DNA of 64,000 nt, taken from Marinobacter maritimus. GTDB lineage: Bacteria; Pseudomonadota; Gammaproteobacteria; Pseudomonadales; Oleiphilaceae. Location: the NCBI RefSeq assembly GCF_007671675.1, contig NZ_VCGW01000002.1, positions 434,001 to 498,000 of the forward strand, in the 5' to 3' direction. A program made the translations under genes and the position numbers. Below the pieces are notes generated by a model. The model was not told where the DNA came from. It made no database searches and was given only the letters and a program-made list of their open reading frames with translations. Of the stretch, positions 33,959 to 43,700 are shown piece by piece; within the stretch, counting starts at the first letter, position 1, and each line of letters opens with the position of its first letter.

Positions 33959-36900
33959 ATGGATCCGAGAGAGCGGCGCAACAGCCCCCGTAAACCCATC
34001 AAACTTGCCGCCCAGATTGATCTGGGTACCGGCGAGTCGTGGCCATGTCAGATTGCGGATTTTTGTCCCGAGGGCCTGTTTGTACGCTATTCCGGTGAAA
34101 CATCACGCAAACTTGATCGGGCCTTTGCTTCCGCCACGCCACCCGAGCTGATTGTGCGCTTTCGCGGTCCGGATGGAAAAAAGCGCCATGAACTCCATGT
34201 CAGTATGGTCAGGCGTATTGACGGCGCCATGGGCGTTAATTTCACCCGTACGAACCCGGAAGCAGTCGCCGCCATGTTACAGCAGTGCGGCGGTTCCCAC
34301 AGTCAGGATCGCGCCTCGTTGCGCGCCCCGAGTGAACGTGTCCAGTTTGTGCTGCACCAGTCTGCCCGTGCGGTTATCCAGCACATAGAACCACTCATGG
34401 ACGTCTGCTTTGTGCAGATGGCCACAGCCCTGAAAGCGGCAGCACAGAAAGCTACGAACGACCAGCAGGCTAATGAGTTGATGGATTTTTCGGGCCAGGT
34501 TCAGGCGCGGCAGCGGGTTATATGGCACCAGATAGCTCGTAGCCTTGAATCTCCGCTAAAACCGGCCCCTAAAGGTTTTCCCGGCTCCGAGCTTTCGATG
34601 GTGGACAAGGGCGAGTTTGAAGACTGGCTGACGATCCGGGTGATGGTTACAAAAGCCGACACCCAATACCGTAAAGACCTGCTTCAGCTCAAGCTGCGCC
34701 TGGACAAGCTGGGCATTGCCAACGCAACCGGGCATCATAATCCGCTTGGCCCGTCACTTGTGTGCGAGTCGTTTCACGCGGGCCTGAGCCAGCTCAAAGC
34801 CTCCCGAGAGGTTGAAAAAATCTGCCTTAAAGTGTTTGAACAGTCCGTGCTGTTCCACTTGGGGCCTCTGTATAAAGAACTGAACAATATCCTCATTCGC
34901 CATGGCGTGTTGCCGGAACTGGATCTCAGTAAGTATCTGAGTGAGCAGGCTGTCACTAGCCCTCAGAGCAAGCCGGCGGCAGAGCAGAGTCAACCGGTTC
35001 AAAGTCCGAGCGAGCCAGCTCCTGGCAAGCCACAGCCCACACCAAAGAACCGCGATACGGGGCCTGGAAAGGCACGCTCGGGCAATGAATTCCGGAGTTA
35101 TGCTCAGGCAGCGCAGTCAGCCTTTGCGACCGTACGGAATTTGCTGGGAACGCTCGCTGACAGCCGTGCAACGCGTGGCGGTACTGAGCCGGCGTCATTT
35201 CCGGTCAATGCCAAACCCATGTCTTCGGGCGAGTTGCAACGCGAGCTTCAACAGCTCCAGGCAGAACCGGTTGACGGTGCCAGCAACGTTATCCCACTGC
35301 GGGAGCGGGTAGTCGAAAAAGTTCGCGAGAGCGGTGCAAAAAAGCTGGATGACGAACAGCAGGGTACGCTGGATGTTGTCGATCGTTTCTTTCAGTCTGT
35401 AACCGAGAGTCCGAAACTCAGCGAATACGCCCAGGACCGGATGCGCCAGCTTGAAGTGCCGGTTCTGAAAGTGGTGATGCGCGACCCCGCATTTTTTGAT
35501 GACGAGAACAGCCCCGTCAGAGGCGTTATGAACCGGCTGGCGCAGCTTGGCGTTAAGGGCGGCCGGCTCAACCCGGTGGTTCAGCGCCGGGTCGATGAGC
35601 TTGTCCAGCGTATCACCACAGACTTTGAGCAGGATACCGGGGTTTTTGAGCAGACAGTTCAGGAGCTTGACAGCCTGATTGATCGCCAGAACCTGGTATA
35701 CCGCCGAAATGTGGAGCGGGTAACGGCCGCGGCGGAGGGCGCCCAGAAAGTTGCCGAGTCCAAATCTGCAGTAGCCGAGGTGCTGAACCGGAAACTGGCG
35801 GGACGCAAAATACCAAAAGCCGTGCTCAGCCTGCTTGATGGTGGCTGGCGGGATTTGCTGTCACTGACCTGGATACGTCAGGGACAGGACAGCCAGGTTT
35901 GGCAAGATTACCTATCGGTGGTTGATTCGCTACTGGCGTTTGCTGAAGACCGTGACAGTTCAGTGAATCTGCCGGAACTGCTCCGGGTTATTCAGGACGG
36001 CCTCGCATCTATTTCCAGTAATCACATGCCGTCCTCACAGATACGTGATGAACTGAAGCAGTTTTTGGTGCGCAGTCCTGACAAACCACCGGAAATGGTG
36101 GAGGTGCCTGCGACGACGACTGATAAAGACCTCAAACAGTCGTTGTCGGAGCGTGAGCAACGCAGCCTTCAACGTTGGATAAACCGGGCCCAGAAGCTTC
36201 GTACTGGGGACTGGCTGCGGGATCAGGAAAAACCTGACGAGCCACAGTATATCCGGTTGGTCTGGGTGGCCCGTGGGTTCAGCCGGTTTGTTTTTGTGAA
36301 TCATCAGGGTATGCGGGTTGTGGAGCTTGAGCTCGAAGCTCTGGCGCGTCATATGCGAAAGGGTATTATTGTGCCCGATGGCCAATACGAGCGGCCGCTG
36401 GTGGATGAAAGTATCGACCGAATGGTTCGTAAGGTCTATGACCAGCTGTCTTGGGCTTCTACTCATGACGAACTGACGGGGCTCCTTGGGCGTCGCGAGT
36501 TTGAGCGCATGCTCGACCAGCAGCTGGCCCGGCGTGAGGACGAGCGCTCCTTGTTGCGGTTGGATCTGCGCAAGTTCCGCCTGTTGAACGACACGGCCGG
36601 GTATCAGGCCGGTGACGACACCCTGAAAAGTGTTGCGGATCTGCTGCGCGATCATGTTGGTGATGGAATGCCTCTGGCGCGGCTTGCCGGGAATGAATTT
36701 GGCATGCTGGTGCCGTCTGAGAATGCAGACGATGCGGCCCTTAATCTGATTGCGGCCGTCGAGAAGGCCGAATTCGTATACGGTGGCAGAAGTTACCGGT
36801 TGTCAGCCAGTGTCGGGGTTGTTCCGGAGTTGCCTGGGCTGGTTAGCGCTGAGCGCTGGCTGCGAGCCTCTGAGCAGGCCCTGGAGGTCTCCAAGCATAA

Positions 36901-37711
36901 AGGGCTGGGCAAGATTTCTGTTTATTCCCTGGATGCTGGTGATCAGGCCCGTCAGGAGCAGATAGCGGCCAAGGTTGCCAGCCTTGGTGATCTCGACGAA
37001 GAGCGGATGTTGTTGCGCTGTCAGAAGATTATTCCTTTACACGGACGTGCCCGGATGGCAACCCAGTATGAAGTGCTGATCAGCATGTACGACGATTCCG
37101 GGGTGCTGATTACCGGCCGGGATTTTGTACGCATGGCAGAGCGGTATGACCGCATGCAGGCCGTTGATCGCTGGGTAGTTGGGCATTTGCTGGACTGGTT
37201 GCGGGTAAAGGCACCGGACCCTCGCCATCTTGGTGGCGTGTGCATCAATTTGTCCGGATACTCTTTGAACGACCAATCGCTACTTGAATACATCTATGAA
37301 AAGTTGAGTGAAAAAGACGCACCTATCGAGCGCCTCTGGTTCGAAATAACCGAAGCGTCCGCGATCAATGATGTGCAGGCGGTGGCCGACTTTATTATTG
37401 AGATGAAAGAGCTGGGGTGCAGGTTTTGCCTCGGAAATTTCGGCAGCGGCCCAAGCTCGTTCGAATTCATGCGCTCGCTACCGGTTGATATGATCAAAAT
37501 TGATAGCGCGTTCACCGGCCAGCTGAGCACCAGCGAAACCGATCGGGCTATGGTGCAATCCATGGTGGATATGGCGCACTATATGGATCGGGAAGTGATT
37601 GCAGCTCAGGTTGAATCACGCGACGTGCTGGATACACTGAGACAGCTGGGCGTGGATTACGCTCAGGGCTTTGTGATCGAGAACCCCCGTTCGCTCGACA
37701 GCCTTGCCTGA
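33959..37711 (+). CDS. PilZ-DUF1631-GGDEF-EAL protein with degenerate catalytic motifs
   Basis: A 1250-aa cytoplasmic protein. Residues 1-110 are PilZ-like: RNSPR fits the RxxxR c-di-GMP motif, while DFCPEG has Cys where DxSxxG has Ser. Residues about 120-760 are DUF1631 (NPLGPSLVCESF, LGPLYKELNNILI), with a proline/glutamine-rich linker near 330-370. A GGDEF domain follows with AGNEF at 910-914 and RKF replacing the usual DxF metal segment. The EAL domain has EVL at 1038-1040, N1097 and E1129, but GN (1159-1160) in place of the metal aspartates and Q in place of the late glutamate. It is probably a c-di-GMP receptor or scaffold, not an enzyme. Confidence 0.88.
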   Translation: MDPRERRNSPRKPIKLAAQIDLGTGESWPCQIADFCPEGLFVRYSGETSRKLDRAFASATPPELIVRFRGPDGKKRHELHVSMVRRIDGAMGVNFTRTNPEAVAAMLQQCGGSHSQDRASLRAPSERVQFVLHQSARAVIQHIEPLMDVCFVQMATALKAAAQKATNDQQANELMDFSGQVQARQRVIWHQIARSLESPLKPAPKGFPGSELSMVDKGEFEDWLTIRVMVTKADTQYRKDLLQLKLRLDKLGIANATGHHNPLGPSLVCESFHAGLSQLKASREVEKICLKVFEQSVLFHLGPLYKELNNILIRHGVLPELDLSKYLSEQAVTSPQSKPAAEQSQPVQSPSEPAPGKPQPTPKNRDTGPGKARSGNEFRSYAQAAQSAFATVRNLLGTLADSRATRGGTEPASFPVNAKPMSSGELQRELQQLQAEPVDGASNVIPLRERVVEKVRESGAKKLDDEQQGTLDVVDRFFQSVTESPKLSEYAQDRMRQLEVPVLKVVMRDPAFFDDENSPVRGVMNRLAQLGVKGGRLNPVVQRRVDELVQRITTDFEQDTGVFEQTVQELDSLIDRQNLVYRRNVERVTAAAEGAQKVAESKSAVAEVLNRKLAGRKIPKAVLSLLDGGWRDLLSLTWIRQGQDSQVWQDYLSVVDSLLAFAEDRDSSVNLPELLRVIQDGLASISSNHMPSSQIRDELKQFLVRSPDKPPEMVEVPATTTDKDLKQSLSEREQRSLQRWINRAQKLRTGDWLRDQEKPDEPQYIRLVWVARGFSRFVFVNHQGMRVVELELEALARHMRKGIIVPDGQYERPLVDESIDRMVRKVYDQLSWASTHDELTGLLGRREFERMLDQQLARREDERSLLRLDLRKFRLLNDTAGYQAGDDTLKSVADLLRDHVGDGMPLARLAGNEFGMLVPSENADDAALNLIAAVEKAEFVYGGRSYRLSASVGVVPELPGLVSAERWLRASEQALEVSKHKGLGKISVYSLDAGDQARQEQIAAKVASLGDLDEERMLLRCQKIIPLHGRARMATQYEVLISMYDDSGVLITGRDFVRMAERYDRMQAVDRWVVGHLLDWLRVKAPDPRHLGGVCINLSGYSLNDQSLLEYIYEKLSEKDAPIERLWFEITEASAINDVQAVADFIIEMKELGCRFCLGNFGSGPSSFEFMRSLPVDMIKIDSAFTGQLSTSETDRAMVQSMVDMAHYMDREVIAAQVESRDVLDTLRQLGVDYAQGFVIENPRSLDSLA

Positions 37712-37774
37712 GGTTAACCCGGTTCTTATCTAACCCGTATTCAATTTTCATTCAAACCACGGCGCGCTTCAGCC

Positions 37775-38641
37775 ATGTCGAAACGTCACCCCATTATTGC
37801 GGTTACCGGCTCATCCGGTGCCGGCACAAGCACCACAGGCCAGATTTTCCGGCGCATGTTTACGAGTGAGGAGCTGACCGCTGCGATGGTCAGCGGAGAC
37901 AGTTTTCACCGTTATAACCGGGAGCAGATGGCTCGATTGGCCGCCAAGGGTCAATTTGGTGAGCGTAACCATTTTGCTCTCGCGGCCAACCATATCGATA
38001 AGCTGGAGGCGCTGTTTTACGACTATGGTCAATCAGGCAACGGTCGATATCGACAGTATGTTCACGATGAAGATCGCGGATTGCAGGCTGAAGGCCACAA
38101 GCCGGGTACGTTTACGGCCTGGGGCTCGCTGGACCCCGATACCGACCTGTTATTCTACGAAGGTCTGCACGGTGCCGTGGTGAGTGAGGCGTTTAATATC
38201 GCGCAGTATGTGGATCTGCTGATCGGCGTGGTACCCATTGTAAATCTGGAGTGGATTCAGAAAATACACCGGGACACCTATCAGCGGGGTTACAGTCAGG
38301 AAGCGGTGGTCGCAACAATCATCAATCGAATGGACGATTATGTTCACGATATCGTGCCGCAGTTTTCACATACCCATATCAACTTCCAGCGCATCCCTCT
38401 GGTGGACACGTCCAACCCGTTTGTGGTCCGGGATGTGCCTACGGAAGATGAAAGCATGTTGGTGATTCGCTTCCGGGATGCCTCTGAAGTTGATTTTTCC
38501 TACCTGCTGCAAGCAATACCGAACAGTACCTTGTCACGCCACGACACTCTGGTCATTCCGGGGCCAAAAATGGCGCTGGCCATGGATTTGATCGTGAGAC
38601 CCATGTTGCAGCGCCTGATTGCCCAGAAATCCTTCGCCTGA
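37775..38641 (+). CDS. prkB: Phosphoribulokinase-family protein (PrkB-like)
   Basis: A 288-aa P-loop kinase closely resembling E. coli PrkB: GSSGAGTSTT at 12-21, GDSFHRY, PGTFTAWGSLDPDTDLLFYEGLHG, VPIVNLEWIQKIHRDT. The P-loop has Thr where most have Lys, as E. coli PrkB also does. No RuBisCO or other Calvin-cycle-specific gene is in the window, so a carbon-fixation role is not supported. In E. coli the gene also lies close to yhfA and crp, as here, with speD in between. It is convergent with speD with a 15-bp gap. Confidence 0.9.
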   Translation: MSKRHPIIAVTGSSGAGTSTTGQIFRRMFTSEELTAAMVSGDSFHRYNREQMARLAAKGQFGERNHFALAANHIDKLEALFYDYGQSGNGRYRQYVHDEDRGLQAEGHKPGTFTAWGSLDPDTDLLFYEGLHGAVVSEAFNIAQYVDLLIGVVPIVNLEWIQKIHRDTYQRGYSQEAVVATIINRMDDYVHDIVPQFSHTHINFQRIPLVDTSNPFVVRDVPTEDESMLVIRFRDASEVDFSYLLQAIPNSTLSRHDTLVIPGPKMALAMDLIVRPMLQRLIAQKSFA

Positions 38642-38656
38642 TTCTGCCGCGCGTTT

Positions 38657-39451
38657 TTACTCCACGTTGCGCGAGTAGAATATCTCCAGCTTCTCGCGCC
38701 GCAAACGATCTTCGATGGACTGTGCCACTTCCGGGTCCAGTTCGTCGGCATTCTCTCCGAACACATGATTATCCAGGTTGAACGCCTTGAGCATCATTTT
38801 GGTGTGAAAGAGGTTTTCCTGATAAACGTTCACATCAATCATCTGATAGGCGTTCTGCGTATCTTCGGTCAGATAGTTCTGGATCGAGTTGATGTCATGA
38901 TCAATATAGTGTTTGGTGCCGTCTATATCCCGGGTAAATCCGCGTACACGATAGTCAACCGTAACCACATCGGAATCGAAGCTGTGGATCAGGTAGTTCA
39001 GTACCTTCAATGGTGAGATCAGGCCGCAGGTAGACACGTCGATGTCTGCCCGGAAGGTGCTGATGCCCTCATGTGGGTGGCTTTCGGGGTAGGTATGCAC
39101 CGTCACGTGGCTCTTGTCCAGGTGGGCTACGATGGTGTCGGGAAGCGGGCCGGGTGATTCTTCGTTGTCTGGCTCTTCGCCACTGGTCAGCTCATGCTCG
39201 GCAATGAGCATGGTAACCGATGCACCGTGGGGCTCGTAATCCTGGCGGGCGATGTTGAGAACGTTGGCACCGATGATCTTGACCACGTCGGTCAGGATCT
39301 GGGTAAGGCGTTCTGCGTTGTACATCTCGTCAATGTAATCAATGTAACCTGCGCGTTGCTCTTCGGTCTGCGCGTAACAGATGTCGTAGATGTTGAAGCT
39401 CAGGGATTTGGTCAGGTTATTGAAACCGTGCAACTGGAGTTTTGGTTCCAT
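38657..39451 (-). CDS. speD: S-adenosylmethionine decarboxylase proenzyme
   Basis: A 264-aa proenzyme for spermidine synthesis, of the long proteobacterial type. It cleaves itself to make a pyruvoyl group at the serine of [11 protein letters not shown]. Other conserved parts are HPEGIS-like [44 protein letters not shown] and [17 protein letters not shown]. The ATG at 39451 has GGAGG upstream. speE is not in the window. In P. aeruginosa speD likewise lies near an OsmC-family gene and vfr. Confidence 0.96.
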   Translation of the reverse strand: MEPKLQLHGFNNLTKSLSFNIYDICYAQTEEQRAGYIDYIDEMYNAERLTQILTDVVKIIGANVLNIARQDYEPHGASVTMLIAEHELTSGEEPDNEESPGPLPDTIVAHLDKSHVTVHTYPESHPHEGISTFRADIDVSTCGLISPLKVLNYLIHSFDSDVVTVDYRVRGFTRDIDGTKHYIDHDINSIQNYLTEDTQNAYQMIDVNVYQENLFHTKMMLKAFNLDNHVFGENADELDPEVAQSIEDRLRREKLEIFYSRNVE

Positions 39452-39574
39452 GCTCAGCCCCTCCGGATTATGGAGATGAATGACGTCAGAGCGGCGGTTG
39501 CACGCCCTGCATAGGCCGCCACCGACTACTGACCAGGTTGTTCACCTTTTGCGCAGACCGGCGGAGAAAGGGCG

Positions 39575-39603
39575 GTATTATGCACGCCCCGCCGGGTATT
39601 GAA
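39575..39603 (-). promoter_or_regulatory. Candidate promoter of speD
   Basis: On the minus strand TTCAAT, 17-bp spacer, TAATAC lie between the OsmC-family gene and speD, about 125 bp before the speD ATG. Hexamers are moderate. Confidence 0.38.
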
Positions 39604-39621
39604 TAGTACTGTGAGCAAGGC

Positions 39622-40044
39622 TTACTCTGCGCTGCGGATTTCATGGCTGTGGCTGATTTCCACCCCTGCCTTTTCGAGCATGATCGAGGCGGAGCAGTAC
39701 TTCTCGGCTGACAGGCTTACGGCGCGTTTTACCTGATTTTCCTTGAGGTTGTGGCCGGTCACCACAAAATGGAGATGGATCTTCGTGAAGACCGACGGAA
39801 CTGCATCGGCTCGTTCTGCTTCCAGGTCGGCGTGGCAGGCCGTGACGTCCTGACGACTTTTTTTCAGAATGTTCATGACATCAAAGGATGAACATCCCCC
39901 AAGACCCATCAGCAGCATTTCCATCGGGCGGGGGCCGAGGTTTTCGCCGCCGTGATCGGGCGGGCCATCCAGTTGCACAGAGTGTCCGGTACCACTGGTA
40001 ACCCGGAAGCTGGCGTTGCCTGTCCAGTCGACGGTTGCTTTCAT
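39622..40044 (-). CDS. yhfA: OsmC family protein (YhfA-like)
   Basis: A 140-aa OsmC/Ohr-fold protein. The two conserved cysteines of the fold are in GLGGCSSFD (Cys at about 51) and EKYCSAS (Cys near 117). Ohr and OsmC reduce organic hydroperoxides, but the YhfA branch has no proven activity. The ATG has AACAGGAGAAC upstream. It is divergent from crp, the same arrangement as yhfA/crp of E. coli and PA0653/vfr of Pseudomonas. Confidence 0.92.
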   Translation of the reverse strand: MKATVDWTGNASFRVTSGTGHSVQLDGPPDHGGENLGPRPMEMLLMGLGGCSSFDVMNILKKSRQDVTACHADLEAERADAVPSVFTKIHLHFVVTGHNLKENQVKRAVSLSAEKYCSASIMLEKAGVEISHSHEIRSAE

Positions 40045-40181
40045 GAAGGGTGTTCTCCTGTTAAACAGGGCTGGCGTCAGCAGGCCCCGAGGTAAGCTGT
40101 TGGATCAGGATGCTAGCATAACCCGGGTTTGCTGACAGGTGGCGACAGACATTCCAGATACATCTTGTATACTGTTTCCAG

Positions 40182-40210
40182 TTGCTCGAAGCAGGCCTTC
40201 TTGCTATAAG
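40182..40210 (+). promoter_or_regulatory. Candidate sigma-70 promoter of crp/vfr
   Basis: TTGCTC, 17-bp spacer, TATAAG, about 100 bp before the ATG at 40311, within the 266-bp divergent gap with the OsmC-family gene. I do not see a convincing TGTGA-N6-TCACA site for autoregulation there. Confidence 0.58.
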
Positions 40211-40310
40211 TTGCTCTGTTTTGTAGCAAAAACAACCGAACCCGCATGGAAAGCCGGGTGAACAACAAACATCGGAACCCGCCAGTATTTGAGGAGGCAC
40301 GACTCGCACT

Positions 40311-40952
40311 ATGGCCACTATCGTCAAGCCGGTTGAGCAGAAAACCAAGCATCTCGACTATTTTCTTTCGCAATGTCATCGCCGCCGGTATCCGGCCAAG
40401 AGCACCATTATTTACGCGGGCGACAAAAGCGACTCTCTCTTTTACATCGTCAAGGGTTCCGTTACGGTCATCATTGAGGATGATGATGGTCGCGAGATGA
40501 TCATGGCCTATCTCAATGCCGGAGACTTCTTTGGTGAGATGGGGCTGTTCGACAATATGGATTCCCGCAGCGCCTGGGTGAAGGCTAAAACCGAATGTGA
40601 GGTAGCTGAGATAAGCTACCCCAAATTCCGGGAAATTGCCCAGCAGGATCTCGGAGTTCTCTATTTTATTGGCGAGCAGATGGCTTCGCGGCTGCGCCAG
40701 ACTACCCGCAAAGTTGGCGATCTGGCATTTCTGGATGTAACTGGTCGGGTTGCCCGCACCTTGCTGGATCTGTGCAAGGAGCCAGACGCCATGACGCACC
40801 CTGATGGCATGCAGATCAAGATCACCCGTCAGGAAATTGGCCGCATTGTAGGCTGTTCGCGCGAGATGGTGGGCCGGGTTTTAAAAACTCTCGAAGATCA
40901 GGGGCTGGTAAGAGTTAAAGGCAAAACCATGGTGGTTTTCGGCACCCGCTAA
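40311..40952 (+). CDS. crp: cAMP-binding global regulator Crp/Vfr
   Basis: A 213-aa Crp family activator, very close to P. aeruginosa Vfr. The cyclic-nucleotide domain (about 15-130) has [10 protein letters not shown] and [18 protein letters not shown], including the Arg-Ser pair that binds cAMP phosphate. The helix-turn-helix is [24 protein letters not shown] (about 171-194), identical in type to the one that reads TGTGA half-sites. An AGGAGG lies 13 nt before the ATG, longer than ideal, but no other in-frame start fits. Its stop overlaps that of the next gene by 4 bp on the other strand. Confidence 0.97.
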   Translation: MATIVKPVEQKTKHLDYFLSQCHRRRYPAKSTIIYAGDKSDSLFYIVKGSVTVIIEDDDGREMIMAYLNAGDFFGEMGLFDNMDSRSAWVKAKTECEVAEISYPKFREIAQQDLGVLYFIGEQMASRLRQTTRKVGDLAFLDVTGRVARTLLDLCKEPDAMTHPDGMQIKITRQEIGRIVGCSREMVGRVLKTLEDQGLVRVKGKTMVVFGTR

Positions 40953-41821
40953 GGGTGAATAAAGCTGTGTACCGCACTGGCAATAGTCTCTGGCTCTGTA
41001 AGAGGCGCCCAGTGCGGTGCATCAATCTGCACTCGGGTTAGTTTTTCCACCCACTGGTTTAAATGACAGAGCAAGTCTGCGCTCACATAGTTGTCATGCT
41101 TCGGAATAATTAGCTGCACTGGGCAGGTTGCGAACCTTGGTTGAGGCCTGAGCAGACGAGGTATGACATTAGCCCGATACAGATGCATACCAAAGCGCCC
41201 GTCATCTTTTTGTAACCTGCTGAAACGGGCATCTACAACGCCCTCCCGCTTCTTCAGAAAAGCTGGCCACTGTTTGTAAAGGCCCATACCCCAAACGGCT
41301 TCCGGTATGGCTGGCACTTGGAACAGAAAAACGTACCAGGATTTAAGTAGTTGTTTGGCAACTCGGACTGACCCGCTACCGGTAAGGTTTGAAGCCTGCG
41401 CCCTTAACCAGGCTGCAATATGATCAAGGCAAGGGCCGGAAATGGACGTAAAGGAAAGAATTCGCCCCTGCAATGGACCTGAGCCGACAGACTCCCAACT
41501 CTGTATAGAGCCCCAATCGTGGGCAAGTATATGAAACTGGCGGTTTGGCAGTAACTGATCCACGACAGCTTCAAGATCTTCCGCCAGTAGCGCTAACCGG
41601 TAATCCCGCGTACGAACCGGTTTGTCGGAAAGGCCGGCACCTCGGACATCGTAGCGTAGGAGAAAATAATCTTGCGCCAGAGCGTCAACTACTTTGTCCC
41701 AGACGCGGTGGTTGTCCGGGTATCCGTGGACCAAAACCAGAGGTACGCCGTCCGGGTTCCCTTGGGTTACGGCGTGCAGGCAAATTTTTCCGCTGGTGAC
41801 ACGGTGAGTGCTGAACGTCAT
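40949..41821 (-). CDS. Alpha/beta hydrolase, epoxide-hydrolase-like
   Basis: A 290-aa alpha/beta-fold protein. [10 protein letters not shown] forms the oxyanion-region loop and the nucleophile elbow reads HDWGS, so the nucleophile is aspartate as in epoxide hydrolases and haloalkane dehalogenases; a lipase or esterase would have serine. The terminal histidine is probably in DAPHWAPL. No signal peptide. It could open epoxides or dehalogenate small substrates; related domains are also fused to short-chain dehydrogenases in other bacteria. It is convergent with crp and separated from modC by 102 bp. Confidence 0.82.
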   Translation of the reverse strand: MTFSTHRVTSGKICLHAVTQGNPDGVPLVLVHGYPDNHRVWDKVVDALAQDYFLLRYDVRGAGLSDKPVRTRDYRLALLAEDLEAVVDQLLPNRQFHILAHDWGSIQSWESVGSGPLQGRILSFTSISGPCLDHIAAWLRAQASNLTGSGSVRVAKQLLKSWYVFLFQVPAIPEAVWGMGLYKQWPAFLKKREGVVDARFSRLQKDDGRFGMHLYRANVIPRLLRPQPRFATCPVQLIIPKHDNYVSADLLCHLNQWVEKLTRVQIDAPHWAPLTEPETIASAVHSFIHP

Positions 41822-41923
41822 TACAAGTCCGGGATCAAGGAGTTGAACGGTTTATGCGAAGAAGCTTACTTGTCAGAGGCAGGCGGGGCTTTGGCCAATA
41901 GGGCCATAAGCCGGTCCGGTTGA

Positions 41924-43006
41924 TCAGTCGACGATAGCGACGGACTTGATCTGCATCCAGACTTGCTGTTCGGGCTCAATTGCCAGAGTGTGCACGGCTC
42001 TGCTGGTCAGGCGAGACAGAAACGGTGTTTGCCCCGCCAGCAATCGCACCATCGAGGTCCCAGGGCTCACGTCTGAGGCTATTTCATTAATGGTGGCGGA
42101 CAGGATGTTTTGGATGCTTTGATCGGCCTGCTCGCTTAGGGCCAAGCTAATATCCCTTGCAAGTATCTGTAAGCGAACTCTTTGACCGATAGCCAGGTTC
42201 TCATCGGCACGTAGCCATAGATGGCCCCCTGCAAAATCAGCCCGATAGAGGTACCATCGTTCGTCACGTTCTGAGACAGTGGCGTCGAGAATGACCCCGG
42301 CGTCCTCCTCCAGCCCAAAGGGTTGATCTGTGCGCGCCATAATCTGTTGCAGTGGACCTTGGGCAATTACCTGCCCCTTGTCCAGCATTACAATGTGGTC
42401 CGCCAGTCGTGCAACTTCCGCTGTGGAGTGAGACACATAGAGCATGGGAATGGCGAGGTTGTCCCGCAGAGCTTCCAGGTAGGGCATGATCTCCTGTTTG
42501 CTCTTCTGGTCGAGTGCAGACAGGGGCTCGTCCATCAGCAGGAGTTTAGGGCTTGTGAGCAGTGCTCGGGCAATCGCGACTCGCTGGCGCTCCCCACCTG
42601 AGAGCTTTTCGGGCATACGGTTAAGCAGGTGTGCGAGCCCCAGCCATTCAATAGCCTGATCGAAGGATATCTGGCGTTCGCTTTGTGGAATGCGTCGGTA
42701 TCCGTACATCAAGTTGCGCTTTACCGAAAGGTGAGGGAACAGGCTGGTTTCCTGAAACACGTAAGCAAGAGGCCGCTGGTGAACAGGGCGGCTTCCGGAT
42801 TCGCTCTGCCACTCGTCACCGTTAACACGCATGGCGCCAATCGCTACTTGTAAGCCTGCCATACAGCGCAGCAGCGTTGTTTTACCGCAGCCCGAGTGCC
42901 CGAACAGAGCGGTGAGCCCGCTACCCGGTAGGTCCAGATCGACATCCAGTGTAAATGTTCCGACTTTGCAGGCGAATCGTGCCTGTATCCCCGTTGTCCC
43001 CATCAT
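41924..43006 (-). CDS. modC: Molybdate ABC transporter ATP-binding protein
   Basis: A 360-aa ABC ATPase with Walker A GHSGCGKT at 36-43, the signature LSGGERQRVAIARALL, Walker B LLLMDEPLSALD and a C-terminal molybdate-binding (MOP) region. It powers molybdate uptake. The ATG at 43006 overlaps the modB stop (ATGA), the usual translational coupling. Order is modA, modB, modC on the minus strand. Imported molybdenum would serve molybdoenzymes, none of which is in the window. Confidence 0.95.
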   Translation of the reverse strand: MMGTTGIQARFACKVGTFTLDVDLDLPGSGLTALFGHSGCGKTTLLRCMAGLQVAIGAMRVNGDEWQSESGSRPVHQRPLAYVFQETSLFPHLSVKRNLMYGYRRIPQSERQISFDQAIEWLGLAHLLNRMPEKLSGGERQRVAIARALLTSPKLLLMDEPLSALDQKSKQEIMPYLEALRDNLAIPMLYVSHSTAEVARLADHIVMLDKGQVIAQGPLQQIMARTDQPFGLEEDAGVILDATVSERDERWYLYRADFAGGHLWLRADENLAIGQRVRLQILARDISLALSEQADQSIQNILSATINEIASDVSPGTSMVRLLAGQTPFLSRLTSRAVHTLAIEPEQQVWMQIKSVAIVD

Positions 43007-43680
43007 TTCACCAACCCGGATTGCAGCCGGCCGTTGAGCGAATAGAGCGTCACGAGCACGACGAAAGAAAAGACAACCATGCCAGCCGCCAACCAGTGGG
43101 CCTGGGTGTACTCCAGAGACTCTACATGGTCATAGATGGCCACTGAGAGCACCTTGGTTTCACCGGGTATGTTGCCGCCAATCATCAGCACAACGCCAAA
43201 CTCGCCGATGGTATGAGCAAAGGTGAGCACGCCAGCGGTTAAAAAACCGGAGCGGGCCAGGGGGAGTACAACGGAGAAAAAACGATCTCCGGGTGACGCC
43301 CGAAGCGTGGATGCGACCTCAAGTAACTGCTGATTGATTGAGGCGAATGCATTTTGCAGGGGCTGAACGGTGAACGGCAGGGAGTAGATGACCGAGGCAA
43401 TCACCAGACCCTCGAAGGTGAAGGGCAACAAACCCAGGCCCAGCTGCTCGGTGAGCTGACCGACCATGCCTTTTGGCCCCATCAGAACCAACAGGTAGAA
43501 CCCGAGAACGGTGGGGGGCAATACCAGCGGCAGAGCAACAATTGCCGCAATAGGCTGCCTTATCCAATGGCTGCTCCGGGCCAGCCACCAGGCAATAGGC
43601 GTTCCCAGTACCAGAAGTATGGCGGTGGTAAAACCTGCGAGTTTCAGGGTGAGCCAGACGGGCTCCCAGTATATGTCCAT
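43003..43680 (-). CDS. modB: Molybdate ABC transporter permease
   Basis: A 225-aa inner-membrane permease with about five to six hydrophobic segments and the ModB-type cytoplasmic EAA loop VASTLRASPGDRFFSVVLPLARSGF. PPTVLGFYLLVLMG is a conserved ModB stretch. It lies 20 bp after modA and overlaps modC by 4 bp. Confidence 0.95.
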   Translation of the reverse strand: MDIYWEPVWLTLKLAGFTTAILLVLGTPIAWWLARSSHWIRQPIAAIVALPLVLPPTVLGFYLLVLMGPKGMVGQLTEQLGLGLLPFTFEGLVIASVIYSLPFTVQPLQNAFASINQQLLEVASTLRASPGDRFFSVVLPLARSGFLTAGVLTFAHTIGEFGVVLMIGGNIPGETKVLSVAIYDHVESLEYTQAHWLAAGMVVFSFVVLVTLYSLNGRLQSGLVK

Positions 43681-43700
43681 GGTATCGGCCGGGTTACTTC

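Noticed and set aside
40045..40310. Crp autoregulatory site
   Set aside because: No TGTGA-N6-TCACA-like palindrome found in the gap; only a sigma-70 promoter candidate.
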